The notes beneath the pieces were generated by a model. The model saw only the letters and a list, made by a program, of their open reading frames with translations, was not told where the DNA came from and ran no database searches. The translations under genes were made by a program, and so were the position numbers. A DNA stretch of 64,000 nucleotides from CATQHW01 sp965215345 (GTDB lineage: Bacteria; Spirochaetota; Spirochaetia; SZUA-6; Bin103), in assembly GCA_965215345.1 (NCBI GenBank), contig CBDCDL010000002.1, positions 1,984,001-2,048,000 of the forward strand, written 5' to 3'. Positions 9,373-18,226 of the stretch are shown in pieces; the stretch's first letter is position 1, and each line of letters starts with the position of its first letter.

Positions 9373-9925
9373 ATGGTTGAAATCGGGCAGCTCCGGCACC
9401 TGCGACGCGATGATCTCAAGGTCGCGGACGGATACGTGTCGACGTTCAGGTATCGAGTCCGCAAGGCGGAGATCGCCCGAGCGGTTTGCTTCACCCTGGA
9501 CCGGCAGGAATTGAGCGAACCTTACGAGAAACGCTGGACGGTGTCGGACGAGGACTTCCAGCGCTACGGCAATGTCGTCGGTCAAGGCATGTCTTTTGCC
9601 GCTTACGACGGCGGATGCACGGTCGGCGTCGCGATCGCGGAGACGGCAGACTGGAACCGGAGCCTGTGGATCCGGGAATTCGGGATATCGGGTCCGTACC
9701 GGAGACAGGGCGTCGGCCGCCGACTGATGGACCGTGTCGCCCTGCATGCCGCGAAGGAGGGCCTGCGGGTGCTGGTCTGTGAGACGCAGACCAGCAACGT
9801 CCCCGCGATCGACTTCTATCGAAGCGTGGGCTTCGAGGTCGCCGGCATCGACCTGCTCCTACTACAGCAACGGCGATGTCCAGGCGGGGGAAGTCGCTCT
9901 CTTCCTGAAACGCAAGCTGGAGTGA
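9373..9925 (+). pseudogene. GNAT acetyltransferase, frameshifted near the C-terminus
   Basis: From ATG 9373 the frame encodes a GNAT-family N-acetyltransferase: ISGPYRRQGVGRRLMD is the acetyl-CoA binding motif A and VPAIDFYRSVGFEVAGIDL is the usual C-terminal element. At about 9858-9862 one extra base shifts the frame. The expected ending SYYSNGDVQAGEVALFLKRKLE is intact in the next frame up to TGA 9923-9925, whereas the unshifted frame runs on without homology over the ABC-F gene end. The final ~22 residues of the fold are lost unless this is a sequencing error. The substrate is unknown. Confidence 0.75.
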
Positions 9926-9940
9926 CGGCGGACCCGCCGG

Positions 9941-11563
9941 TCAGGGCGCTGCGACAAGCGTATGGCGCCCGGAGCGAGCGGCCCGGAGCTCCCAGACGGT
10001 GGATGCGAAGCGCTCCACGAAGTAGCGGTCATGCGAGGCCACGACCACGGCACCGCTGAACCCGTGGAGCGCGGTCTCGAACCGCTCCCGGGAGTCCAGG
10101 TCGAGGTGGTTCAGCGGCTCGTCGAGCAACAGGACCGTAGCGCCGCGCGCAACCAGCAGCGCCAGCGACAGTCGTGCGCGCTCTCCGAAGCTCAGCTCTG
10201 CTATGGGCTGCAACGGATCGTCGCCCGAGAAGAGGAAGAAGTGCAGGAAGGAGCGGGCGTCGGTCTCCGACATCGCGCACTCGGCGCGAATCGTCTCGAG
10301 CGCGGTCGAGCACGAATCGAGCGACTCCTGTTCCTGGGCCATGTAGCCGATCACGGCTGCGGCCGACGTGCGGAGCCTGCCCGCGGCCGGCTGCAGGTCT
10401 CCGGCAAGCGTCCGCAGCAGGGTGGTCTTGCCGCTGCCGTTCGGGCCTTGCAGCGCCACCCGCTCGCGCCTGCCCAGATCCACCGTAACCTCCTCCAGCA
10501 CGGGCGGACGGCCGTCGTAGCCGACCGCGAGCCGTTCGAGCGCCAGGGCGCGGTCGCCGCCGGCCGCCTCGCCGAACTCCACCTTGAGGCGCCAGCCGTC
10601 GGTGGGGCGCTCCGTCCGGGCCGGGTCGTCGCGATACCATTCCAGCTTCTTCTCGCGTGACCGTGCCTTTCTGGCCACTTTCTTCGCCAGGCGGCGCACG
10701 TTCGGCTGCCGCGGCGTGGTGCTCTTTTCCACCTGCCGTGCCTGTTCCCGGGTACGGGCGATGTCCCGGCGCATCCGTGCCATCTCCGCCTGCTCGCTGC
10801 GAAACAGCGCGCTCTGGCGTTCCCGTTCCCGCGCACGCCGGTCCGCATAGGTGGTGTAGTTGCCGGCGTACCGGGTGAGCGTGCCGGACGCGGGGTCGAT
10901 GGCAAGAATCGCCGTGGCGACCTGGTCGAGAAACGCGCGGTCGTGGGAGACCAGGAGCACTCCGCCGGGAAAGCGCTGGAGGACCTCCGCCAGCCGCTCC
11001 AACGCCCCGGCGTCGAGGTGGTTCGTGGGCTCGTCCAGGAGCAGGAAGTCCGGCCCGTCCGCCAGCAGTTTGGCGAGGGCCAGCTTCTGCTTCTGGCCTC
11101 CGCTGAGCTGGTCCACGGCCATGGCCGGATCCAGATCTTCCAGGTCCCAGTCCGCCAAGGTCGACGTTCCGTCGGCCGCCTGCGCTGTGGTCAACCGTTC
11201 CAGCGCGGCGATGTAGGCGGCCTCCGCCCTCGGGTCGTGCGGCGAAGCCGCCAGACGTTCCGCGGTCGCAGCAAGCTGCTCCTCGATGGCTACATCCGCC
11301 TCAAGGAACTCGCCGACCGTCGCCGCGATGCTCGTGGCGTCATGGCTCTGTTCGAGATACCCGACGCTCAGGCACGGCGGATTCCTCGTCACGCTCCCTG
11401 ATCGCGGCATAACGCGACCTGCGATGCACTCCATGAGCGTGGACTTTCCCGAGCCGTTCGGGCCCAGGAGGGCGATTCTCTCCCCGGCGCCAACGGTAAA
11501 CGAGATGCCGGTGAGCAGGTCGCGAAAGCCGCGACCGACGGTGAGGTTCGATACGGTAAGCAC
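9941..11563 (-). CDS. ABC-F family ATPase (ribosome-associated)
   Basis: 540 residues from GTG 11563, with GGAG nine bases upstream. Two ABC cassettes lie in one chain with no membrane domain. Cassette 1 has GPNGSGKST, LSGGQKQKLAL and LLLDEPTNHLD; cassette 2 has GPNGSGKTT, LSFGERARLSLAL and LLLDEPLNHLDLD. The charged linker between them (RARERERQSALF ... KKVARKARSREKKLEW) is the P-site tRNA interaction motif region of ABC-F proteins. Members act on the ribosomal E site, either as translation factors or as antibiotic-resistance target-protection proteins. The irregular second signature and sporadic context favour the resistance type, but this is not decidable from sequence alone. Confidence 0.85.
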   Translation of the reverse strand: MLTVSNLTVGRGFRDLLTGISFTVGAGERIALLGPNGSGKSTLMECIAGRVMPRSGSVTRNPPCLSVGYLEQSHDATSIAATVGEFLEADVAIEEQLAATAERLAASPHDPRAEAAYIAALERLTTAQAADGTSTLADWDLEDLDPAMAVDQLSGGQKQKLALAKLLADGPDFLLLDEPTNHLDAGALERLAEVLQRFPGGVLLVSHDRAFLDQVATAILAIDPASGTLTRYAGNYTTYADRRARERERQSALFRSEQAEMARMRRDIARTREQARQVEKSTTPRQPNVRRLAKKVARKARSREKKLEWYRDDPARTERPTDGWRLKVEFGEAAGGDRALALERLAVGYDGRPPVLEEVTVDLGRRERVALQGPNGSGKTTLLRTLAGDLQPAAGRLRTSAAAVIGYMAQEQESLDSCSTALETIRAECAMSETDARSFLHFFLFSGDDPLQPIAELSFGERARLSLALLVARGATVLLLDEPLNHLDLDSRERFETALHGFSGAVVVASHDRYFVERFASTVWELRAARSGRHTLVAAP

Positions 11564-11657
11564 GGAGGTCTTCTCCCAAGTGACCGAGCGAGGAGCATCC
11601 CCCGACGAGATGCTCTTCTACCGTATCGTCCCTGCCATCCCGGCCTCCAGGTTCAAC

Positions 11658-11870
11658 CTACACCTTCGCGGCCAACACCACAAGGCCGCGGGGTTGAGTA
11701 GTGTCGCCCCGCACGAATGGCACATCACCCGTGGCACATGAACCAGGAAAGTCCGGAGCTGGCTTGTAGTTGCCGGAGTTCCGAAATATCTTCTTGAGGT
11801 CATAGTCACACCGGGCTGCAAGTGCGTCCCGTATCGCGCGAACTTCAGCTACGATCGGGTCATTCTTCAT
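11658..11870 (-). pseudogene. Decayed antitoxin, second copy of the 17552-17740 gene
   Basis: From ATG 11870 (GGAGGGA eight bases upstream) the frame reads MKNDPIVAEVRAIRDALAA then YDLKKIFR, nearly the same as the intact antitoxin at 17552-17740. After IFR one base is missing. The shifted frame restores ELRQLQASSGL, which aligns with QLRQQQASSGR of the intact copy, and then stops early. In the unshifted frame an unrelated tail runs to 11658. Just upstream a short LMEGPGR frame resembles the last residues of the partner PIN toxin, so a whole toxin-antitoxin module probably once sat here. Confidence 0.75.
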
Positions 11871-11898
11871 CGTCCAGGTCCCTCCATGACTGTGATTC

Positions 11899-13722
11899 TC
11901 ACCGAGCCTGTCCGGGGCTGCGCAAGTCATCGAGGAACTCGGACGCCGGGCTCACCGCGGTCACGAGCAGATGGTCGCGAGCCCTGGTGCATGCCACATA
12001 GAGCAGATGACGCTCGGACGTGTAGACCTCTTCGAGATCGGCCTCGTCCCCCACACTTTCGATTCTGGACTGCAGGGGCAGGACTTCGTCATCGCAGGCG
12101 ACCACGGCGACGGCCCTGAACTCCATGCCCTTGGCGAGGTGCATGGTGCCGACTGCTACCGACCCGGAGACCTCACCTGCATGCCCGGCCAGATCGACCG
12201 TGGTAAAGCCGGCCTTCCGTGCGGCGTTCGTGGCCCGCTCCACCTCGGCTTGCGATCTCACGAACAGCCCGATCTCGTGGGGTAGAATCCCTTCCTGCTT
12301 CCGCGCGTCCAGCCATTGCGCGATGACTGCACACTCCTCGTCGGGCGAACCGAGCATCCTGATGACGGGCTCGGAACCGTTGAACACGGAGACCGTTCCG
12401 CTTCGCCGATCGGTGTTGCCGTCCACGTCGGAGGTTTCGCTCGGCAGGAGTCGGTCCGCCTGCCGGCGGATCTGGTGGGAGGTTCGGTAGTTGACCTTCA
12501 GAGTCTGTGAACGGCCCCTGATGTCGACCCCCAGTGCTCGCCAGGAGAACGGCGTCTGGAAGATCCTCTTGCGTCCGAGCCGCGGCACGTCCCGATACTC
12601 CTCCCAGGTCGCAAGCTGCCAGGCGTCGACGACCCGGCTCCACTCCGTAAAGAGGAAGTGCAGACTGAACTTGTGTTCTTCTTCGACCTCGGAAGCCGCC
12701 CGTCGCAAGAGCTCCCGCGCGTGGTTGTCGGTCGTCAGCTCCGGGCGGCCGAAGTGCGCGCCGTAGAGACGGCGTCCGATATCGCCCATCGAGCCCACTT
12801 CGAGGCGTTCGGCGATCTTCGGCTCGTGGGCGATCAGCTTCGTCAGCCGAGTCCGTAGCGCGTCCGCGAGCGCGGTGGAGAACGTGGTCAGGAGCACGCG
12901 AGCATCCGGGTGCGTCCGGGCCAGGTGGACGGCGCGATGCAGCGCCACGATGGTCTTGCCGGTACCTGCCGAGCCCGACACGCGCGCCGGGCCGTGGAAG
13001 CTGCGTCTTACCATCTGCCGCTGCGCCGGATGCAGGAAGACCGTCCACTTCTCCCACGGATACTCCAAGGCCCGCTGCAACTCCTCGTGGTTGGCCATGA
13101 CGCGGAAGCGGCGCTGCGCGTCCGGATGGGCGAATGGATCCCCATCCGCGGCCGTGGGCGCCGGACGTTCCGGCGTGCTGCCGGTGGCAAGTGCCACCAG
13201 AGCTTCGGCGGCCTCGGCGGGGAGGTGATCGGTGACCTCCAGGAGGGCGTCTTCGTCGTCTACCTGCCTGACGTCTGCCAGCCACTCGGCGGGAACGCCA
13301 TAGTCCAGCAACTGGTTGTCCGCCACCCCGGAGAAGAGCGGTGATGCCGCCGGCTCCGCCGTCACGTAGCGCGGCACCTCGATGTCGCGCACGACCTCCC
13401 GGATCTCGACGAGCTGCGCCGACCCGGTATTCGGGTGTCGCTCGATACGCCGGCGCTCAGCCCAGCGATACGACTCGTCGTGTTCACCGACGTAGCAGAG
13501 CAGGAAGTTGGACGCGGTCTTGTGGACGATCATCCGCAGGCCACGGCTGACCCGCACCGACCAGAAGTTCCTGTCCTTGGCGCCGTCTACCCGATGGAAC
13601 TTCATCCCCGGTTGAGCAGGGTTGAGCTGCAGGTCGAACGCCGTCGTCTTGGCCGCCTTCTGCTCCTCCCCCGTCAGCTTGGCGAGGCTCTCGGTGAAGG
13701 TGTCGGCGATGCGGAATTCCAT
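11899..13722 (-). CDS. RelE/ParE-like domain fused to UvrD-like helicase, Walker B region deleted
   Basis: 607 residues. Residues 1-90 resemble a RelE/ParE-superfamily toxin fold (FTESLAKLTGEEQKAA, PGMKFHRVDGAKDRNFWSVR, LLCYVGEHDESYRWAE). From about 230 a superfamily 1 helicase follows: Q-type HPAQRQMV, Walker A GSAGTGKT at 250-257, later LKVNYRTSHQIRRQAD, then TMHLAKGMEFRAV and LLYVACTRARDHLL. The stretch that should carry Walker B (DEAQD) and the following motif is missing. At residue about 385 (near base 12568) DVPRLGRK is joined directly to RIFQTPFSW with the frame kept. Members I know of this architecture are roughly 90 residues longer. ATP hydrolysis is therefore doubtful. The N-terminal domain and flanking defence genes suggest a stress or phage-response role. 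Confidence 0.8.
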   Translation of the reverse strand: MEFRIADTFTESLAKLTGEEQKAAKTTAFDLQLNPAQPGMKFHRVDGAKDRNFWSVRVSRGLRMIVHKTASNFLLCYVGEHDESYRWAERRRIERHPNTGSAQLVEIREVVRDIEVPRYVTAEPAASPLFSGVADNQLLDYGVPAEWLADVRQVDDEDALLEVTDHLPAEAAEALVALATGSTPERPAPTAADGDPFAHPDAQRRFRVMANHEELQRALEYPWEKWTVFLHPAQRQMVRRSFHGPARVSGSAGTGKTIVALHRAVHLARTHPDARVLLTTFSTALADALRTRLTKLIAHEPKIAERLEVGSMGDIGRRLYGAHFGRPELTTDNHARELLRRAASEVEEEHKFSLHFLFTEWSRVVDAWQLATWEEYRDVPRLGRKRIFQTPFSWRALGVDIRGRSQTLKVNYRTSHQIRRQADRLLPSETSDVDGNTDRRSGTVSVFNGSEPVIRMLGSPDEECAVIAQWLDARKQEGILPHEIGLFVRSQAEVERATNAARKAGFTTVDLAGHAGEVSGSVAVGTMHLAKGMEFRAVAVVACDDEVLPLQSRIESVGDEADLEEVYTSERHLLYVACTRARDHLLVTAVSPASEFLDDLRSPGQAR

Positions 13723-13778
13723 GTCAGGTCTCGTTAGATCCCGAATCGTACCGCGCCCGTCAGCCGGTTGAGGCCATC

Positions 13779-16283
13779 CTAGACCTCCACCTCGACGGCG
13801 GCTGCGACTTGGTTGGCTACTTCGGTGTAGAGGTCGACATCGACCTCCGGCGCCCTGATGCTGAGGACCATGGCGTATCGCACGGCTTGGTCATAACGCG
13901 CAAGTGCGGGGCGAGTCTTCCACCAGCCCAGTGCCGGATAGACAGCGACACAACCTCGACTCGCCAGATCGGCCGCGCTTCCCCGCCAGATGTCGTTGTG
14001 CAGCGAGCCTTGATAGCGGGCCTGCTTGCCGATCAACCACTGATCATCGTCTCCGCTCTGGCCATCGCCTCTCTCTTCATTGCGCGCCGCAGCGTTGATC
14101 CTGCCCCGGAACTCATCGACTGACTCGTAAGGGCGTTTGACGTCGAAACGAAGGCCATGGGACTGGTAGCGATAGCGGGAATTCCCCCGCTCTGATGGGT
14201 TGGGCTCGATGAAGTAGGAGAGTGTCGCACGCAATTCGACCTGAGTGTCGCCCAGTTCCTCAAGAGCCTGTTGCGGCCACGGAAGATTGTGGAGGTGCAT
14301 GTCGCGAAGCGTGGGCTGACTGCCCTGGGTGTGCCTGAAGGGATGGAGCCGCTGCTGGACTACCATCGTCAGAGAGTTCCGGACGCTCCAGAGTGCTCGG
14401 CCGAGATCCGGGACGCCAAACCCGCACCGCTGCGCGAGGCTTCGGTAGTCGCTCTTTGTGCGTTGTCTCTGGGGGAGGTAGGCGTGCTTCATGGCATCGG
14501 TCCACTCTGCCGAGTGCACGACGAGAGCCCGGATCGTCTCCGGCCAGAGATCCGGATAGACCGACATCACTTGCGCTGACAGGCGAGCCGCTAGGGCCGT
14601 GGCAGCGCTGGTGGCGTAGGACGTGGTAAAGAGCTGGACCGTTGGGCGATAGTCGGTCGTCAAGAGGCTCAGGCTGGGCAACGGCACCGCCCCAAGTGCG
14701 TTCTGGGCGGCGTTGCCGCCCTCAAATACCACGTCCGGCTTTATCGGCCACTGTCTTGGCCACGTCAGCGAAGTCGTGCTGAACGGGCTCAGGCCTCCTC
14801 TGGGTGCAATCGGCTTGTAGTCGTCGGTATCCGGCTCCGTGATCCGCACGAGGTCCGTATATGCGCCCACGGTAAGTGCATTCCACGCCTGGGCGGGGTC
14901 ATGGATACCATCGGTATCGTTGCTGGCCGGATAGCGACACCAAGCGCCGTGATCTATGACGTTCCCCGCGGAAACGATGAGCAGGCGCGGGTTGCCGCTG
15001 GCCCCATGGCTGTCTGCGGCCAATGAGTCGACTGCTGACGACCAAGCCGACGGCCGACCCCGGTCGCGGTTGTCGCGTGCGGTCACGGCCATCGCGAACA
15101 CTCGCAGCCTGCCCGGGGAGGTGACCTCGGGCCGAGATACCGCCTCCACCGTAACGTATCCATGGTGCCGGGGGTCGTCCCCGCCGCTGCCGTCTCGTGG
15201 CAGAAGTTTGACCGACTCCAGCCGATGCGTGATCTCCACCGGATCGCTGCCAGCCAGGACTCCTGTCAGGTCTCCGGCGAGAGCCAGACCCGCCATCTCC
15301 GTCCCGTGCCCGCTGTCGTCGCCATTTCCCCACGCGGGCTCCACCGTATGCAGGTCGCTGGATGCGAGCGCTCGGGTGAGGAGCGGATGGCCCCGGTTAA
15401 CGCCCGTATCCAGGAGACATACGTGCGCGACATCACGTGCGTCTTCCACGAAGGCGGACCGGCTGAGCAGATCGTCAATCCACTCGCCCTGTTCCGCCAG
15501 CTTGAGGGAGTCGAAGAAATCCGCCGTCTCCTTCGCTCGGCGCAACTCGGCGATGCTGTTGAGCGTCAACATGGAGCGCTGCATCTGCTCCACAGATGCC
15601 GAGGTCAGCAGAACGGTGCGCTCGGGGAAACTCAGGGTGCCGGGAGCAACCCGCATTCCCTGAGCCTCGGCAAGCTTGCGGAAAGCGTCGACCGTGGCGG
15701 TCCTGTCCGTCCGGACGGGTAACCAAACCTCCCACCAAACGGACTCCTCGTCCTCGGTCGGAAAGGCGTCGTCCGTGTCCGTCCAAAGCGCTCGAAGGCT
15801 GGCGGCTCTGATCTCGCGGATCGCATCTATCAGCCGTCTGTTGTCGCGCCGTCTGCCGATGCTGTCTCGTTTCTTCGCGAGATAGTCGCGGATGAGATTC
15901 TCGAAACGAACGAGCTTGCCGTCGGGTACGAACACCGTCGCACACATCCGCCGGTTACCGTCGCTACGGACGTTCAGGAGCTCGATGCCGGAGCGCTCGC
16001 GTGCCAGGCTCTCGAATGCGAGGTCGATGTCCGGGAAGCTCTCGAACTCGATCATGAGCCCCAGTCCTTCGTCGATTCCCGCTTGCCTTTGTGCTTCCTT
16101 GGCAGCCTCTGCTTGCGGATGCAGCTCATCGAGCTGCTTGAGTAGGGTCCCGCCGTGGCGCTCGCGATCACGCTCGGGGACGGTAGCCTGACCTCCGCCC
16201 TGTTGAGGAGACCGAAACGCCTCTGTCTCGGTGACTCCATCAAGGATGAAGTGCCGATTCCTATCGTCCGCGCCGATGGCCAC
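13779..16283 (-). CDS. ietS: IetS-like S8 (subtilisin-type) protease of an ietAS defence pair
   Basis: 834 residues from GTG 16283, three bases after the stop of the AAA ATPase gene. A ~280-residue N-terminal region is followed by a subtilisin-type domain with Asp292 (VCLLDTGVN), His326 (DSGHGTEMAG), the oxyanion region SAGN at 438-441 and Ser555 (TTSYATSAATA). There is no signal peptide, so it acts in the cytoplasm. An AAA ATPase followed by an S8 protease is the ietAS arrangement, first described for plasmid maintenance and later shown to give phage resistance. The C-terminal 200 residues carry no motif I recognise. All catalytic residues are present. Confidence 0.8.
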   Translation of the reverse strand: MAIGADDRNRHFILDGVTETEAFRSPQQGGGQATVPERDRERHGGTLLKQLDELHPQAEAAKEAQRQAGIDEGLGLMIEFESFPDIDLAFESLARERSGIELLNVRSDGNRRMCATVFVPDGKLVRFENLIRDYLAKKRDSIGRRRDNRRLIDAIREIRAASLRALWTDTDDAFPTEDEESVWWEVWLPVRTDRTATVDAFRKLAEAQGMRVAPGTLSFPERTVLLTSASVEQMQRSMLTLNSIAELRRAKETADFFDSLKLAEQGEWIDDLLSRSAFVEDARDVAHVCLLDTGVNRGHPLLTRALASSDLHTVEPAWGNGDDSGHGTEMAGLALAGDLTGVLAGSDPVEITHRLESVKLLPRDGSGGDDPRHHGYVTVEAVSRPEVTSPGRLRVFAMAVTARDNRDRGRPSAWSSAVDSLAADSHGASGNPRLLIVSAGNVIDHGAWCRYPASNDTDGIHDPAQAWNALTVGAYTDLVRITEPDTDDYKPIAPRGGLSPFSTTSLTWPRQWPIKPDVVFEGGNAAQNALGAVPLPSLSLLTTDYRPTVQLFTTSYATSAATALAARLSAQVMSVYPDLWPETIRALVVHSAEWTDAMKHAYLPQRQRTKSDYRSLAQRCGFGVPDLGRALWSVRNSLTMVVQQRLHPFRHTQGSQPTLRDMHLHNLPWPQQALEELGDTQVELRATLSYFIEPNPSERGNSRYRYQSHGLRFDVKRPYESVDEFRGRINAAARNEERGDGQSGDDDQWLIGKQARYQGSLHNDIWRGSAADLASRGCVAVYPALGWWKTRPALARYDQAVRYAMVLSIRAPEVDVDLYTEVANQVAAAVEVEV

Positions 16284-16286
16284 GCG

Positions 16287-17288
16287 CTATGGTCTCGTTG
16301 TGAGCTTGGCGGCGATGTTGCGGCGCTCTTCGAGCATTGCACTTATCTTTGCTTGCCCGACGCGACCCGAACGGTTGATCAGGCTGTCCTTCAGCGCTTC
16401 GTCGGCGGCTCGGGAAATGTCGGCGTGACTCAGCCCCGCTGCTGACGACGCGAGCCGTCGCCAGGCTACGCGCTGGACCGCGGCGCGAGCCAAGCGCGTC
16501 TTCAGGAGTTTGGCGATCTCTGCCTCGTCCGGGAGTTCGTAGTACAGGACGTCATCGAACCGCCGGAAGAGTGCGGGATCCAGAATCCCGGCGTGGTTGG
16601 TCGCTGCGACCACCAGGCTGTGGGAGCGTTCCTGCTCTATCATTTGCAGGAAGCTGTTGAGGACGCGCCGTATCTCGCCGACATCGTTGGAGGTGTCGCG
16701 TTGCGATCCGATGGCGTCGAACTCGTCGAAGAAGTACACGCCGCGGGTGCGGCTTGTCGAGTCGAAGACCTGTCTGAGCCGAGCCGCGGTCTCGCCCATG
16801 TACTTGGTTATGAGTCCGTCCAGCCGAACCTGCAACAGGGCAAGCCCCAGCTCGCCGGCCAGCACGGAAGCGGTCATCGTCTTGCCCGTTCCGGGCGGCC
16901 CCACCAACAGGAGTTTGCTGCGGGGCGAGAGGCCCTGCTCGATGATCTGACCTGCGTGCCGCTGCTCCCGGATGACTCGCTCGATCTGCCCCGCCAGGGT
17001 CTTTCCGAGGATCATCTCACCGAGACGGCTCTTCGGGTATGACGCCTCCAACAGACTGGACGGAAGTCCACGAGCACGACTCAGCAGATCCTGGCGCGTA
17101 CCGACGGCCCTTCGGGTGTTGCGTGTGCTCTTGGCTCGGTCGACCAAGGCGCGCAACTCCACCGCCAGCTTCCCGTGGCCGACCTTGGCTTCGTGCGCAG
17201 CCACCTGCATGGCAACCGAGAAGAAGCGCTCGTCATCGCCGTCCATGTGCGACTTGAGCAGTGCCTTGATCTGTTCAGCGCTCGCCAT
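16287..17288 (-). CDS. ietA: IetA-like AAA+ ATPase of an ietAS defence pair
   Basis: 333 residues from ATG 17288. Walker A is GPPGTGKT at 130-137, Walker B YFFDEFD at 185-191, then the second-region motif ATNHAGILDPALFRRFD with the arginine finger and a short lid. The first ~90 residues are helical and may bind the partner protease. It is of the FtsH/p97-like classic AAA group. The TAG stop is three bases before the GTG of the S8 protease, so the two are translated together. By analogy to ietAS, the ATPase would sense or unfold substrates for the protease; this is inference. Confidence 0.8.
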   Translation of the reverse strand: MASAEQIKALLKSHMDGDDERFFSVAMQVAAHEAKVGHGKLAVELRALVDRAKSTRNTRRAVGTRQDLLSRARGLPSSLLEASYPKSRLGEMILGKTLAGQIERVIREQRHAGQIIEQGLSPRSKLLLVGPPGTGKTMTASVLAGELGLALLQVRLDGLITKYMGETAARLRQVFDSTSRTRGVYFFDEFDAIGSQRDTSNDVGEIRRVLNSFLQMIEQERSHSLVVAATNHAGILDPALFRRFDDVLYYELPDEAEIAKLLKTRLARAAVQRVAWRRLASSAAGLSHADISRAADEALKDSLINRSGRVGQAKISAMLEERRNIAAKLTTRP

Positions 17289-17310
17289 GGGAGGTTAATT
17301 ACGATCGCAC

Positions 17311-17465
17311 GATGTCGCCCATGCTCGGAACACCTTCATCACTTCATCCCCAAGGGGTCGATAACCTGACGGCGATGCTGCGGAAGGTCGGGCGTCGAAG
17401 GGCAGGTCGTTGTGCGGAGCCTCCCAAGCGTCGCGGTGGATGTTGGCGCCGAGGTGTTGATCGAC
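17311..17465 (-). pseudogene. Decayed second copy of the type III methylase 3' end
   Basis: The minus strand here reads IHRDAWEAPHNDLPFD, and after small indels LGDEVMKVFRA. This matches the last residues of the methylase at 18227-21163 (IHRDAWETLHSDTSRPFD ... LGDEVMKVFRV). The similarity is also plain at the DNA level over about 150 bases, with substitutions and indels. No start or other part of the methylase is present. The intact methylase end and this remnant bracket the toxin-antitoxin pair at 17552-18218, which suggests an insertion with duplication or recombination between two related methylase loci. Confidence 0.75.
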
Positions 17466-17551
17466 GCCGTCAGCGCCGCGCCTTGACCTTTTGGGACTGC
17501 CAGGAGTAAGCGGCCCCGGCGAGACCATCGACACGCGGAGCACTCGTGCAT

Positions 17552-17740
17552 TCATCGGCTGGACGATGGCAGGTCTTCGGTCGGGGCAATCCGACGCGGC
17601 GGATAGCGAACGTACTTCCGCCCCGAGCTGGCCTGCTGCTGCCTTAGTTGGCGGAAAATTTCCTTGAGGTCATAGCCACACTGGGCTGCAAGTTCGTCCC
17701 GTATCGCGCGAACTTCGGCGACGATAGGGTCATCCTTCAT
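17552..17740 (-). CDS. Small antitoxin partner of the VapC-type toxin
   Basis: 62 residues from ATG 17740, preceded by GGAGGAG seven bases away and overlapping the toxin gene end by 11 bases. It belongs to a family of short proteins beginning MKxDPIVAEVRAIRDE, with a central YDLKEIFR and SGRKYVRYPPRRI. Such genes sit next to PIN-domain toxins and are taken to be the cognate antitoxins, probably binding the toxin and the operon promoter. The toxin-first order is less common than antitoxin-first but typical of this family. A frameshifted copy lies at 11658-11870. Confidence 0.72.
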   Translation of the reverse strand: MKDDPIVAEVRAIRDELAAQCGYDLKEIFRQLRQQQASSGRKYVRYPPRRIAPTEDLPSSSR

Positions 17741-18218
17741 TGTGGGTCTCCTCCATCAGTTCCTCTGGAGTGCAGATTGTGGGTGGCTCGAAACCGGCTC
17801 GTCGGCAGGAGGACTCGATGAGGGGCCTCGCCACCGCGTTTGCGATGTGGCGAAAATTCCACGTTACGAGGTACTCGACACCGTTGGCGGCGGCGATGGC
17901 GACGTGTACGGCGTCGCGGATCGCTGCGCTCGGTACCGCAGATGTTCGAACGAGCCCGTCAGCCAACGCGTATGCTTCTGCGGTTGCGTCGAGCGTCGCA
18001 AGTGAGTCGAGTAGGGAGAGCCGGGCGCGCGCTGCGTCTCGATCTCCGATTCCAGCCTCTTGACGAACCAAGTGAGAGACGACCAATTCGAACCGATCCG
18101 ACGCCGTTCCCCACCAGTCGCGGGTGCTCTGCTGATGACCAGCGACGACCACGTCTCGCGCTGGCCGGGCCGTCAGGTAGCTGATCACGGTGGTTTCGAG
18201 GTAGACGCGTGGCTTCAT
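17730..18218 (-). CDS. VapC-type PIN-domain toxin
   Basis: 162 residues from ATG 18218 (MKPRVYLETTVISYL). An in-frame ATG at 18230 overlaps the methylase stop, but family members begin at MKPR. PIN features: the N-terminal YLETT (Glu instead of the more usual Asp is normal in this subfamily), an acidic residue in the second helix block, and the C-terminal AAIRDAVHVAIAAANG and LVTWNFRHIANA. Predicted magnesium-dependent RNase. It lies directly behind the methylase with no gap, so it may be expressed from that operon. The antitoxin follows with an 11-base overlap. Appears intact. Confidence 0.8.
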   Translation of the reverse strand: MKPRVYLETTVISYLTARPARDVVVAGHQQSTRDWWGTASDRFELVVSHLVRQEAGIGDRDAARARLSLLDSLATLDATAEAYALADGLVRTSAVPSAAIRDAVHVAIAAANGVEYLVTWNFRHIANAVARPLIESSCRRAGFEPPTICTPEELMEETHNEG

Positions 18219-18226
18219 CGGTCCGC

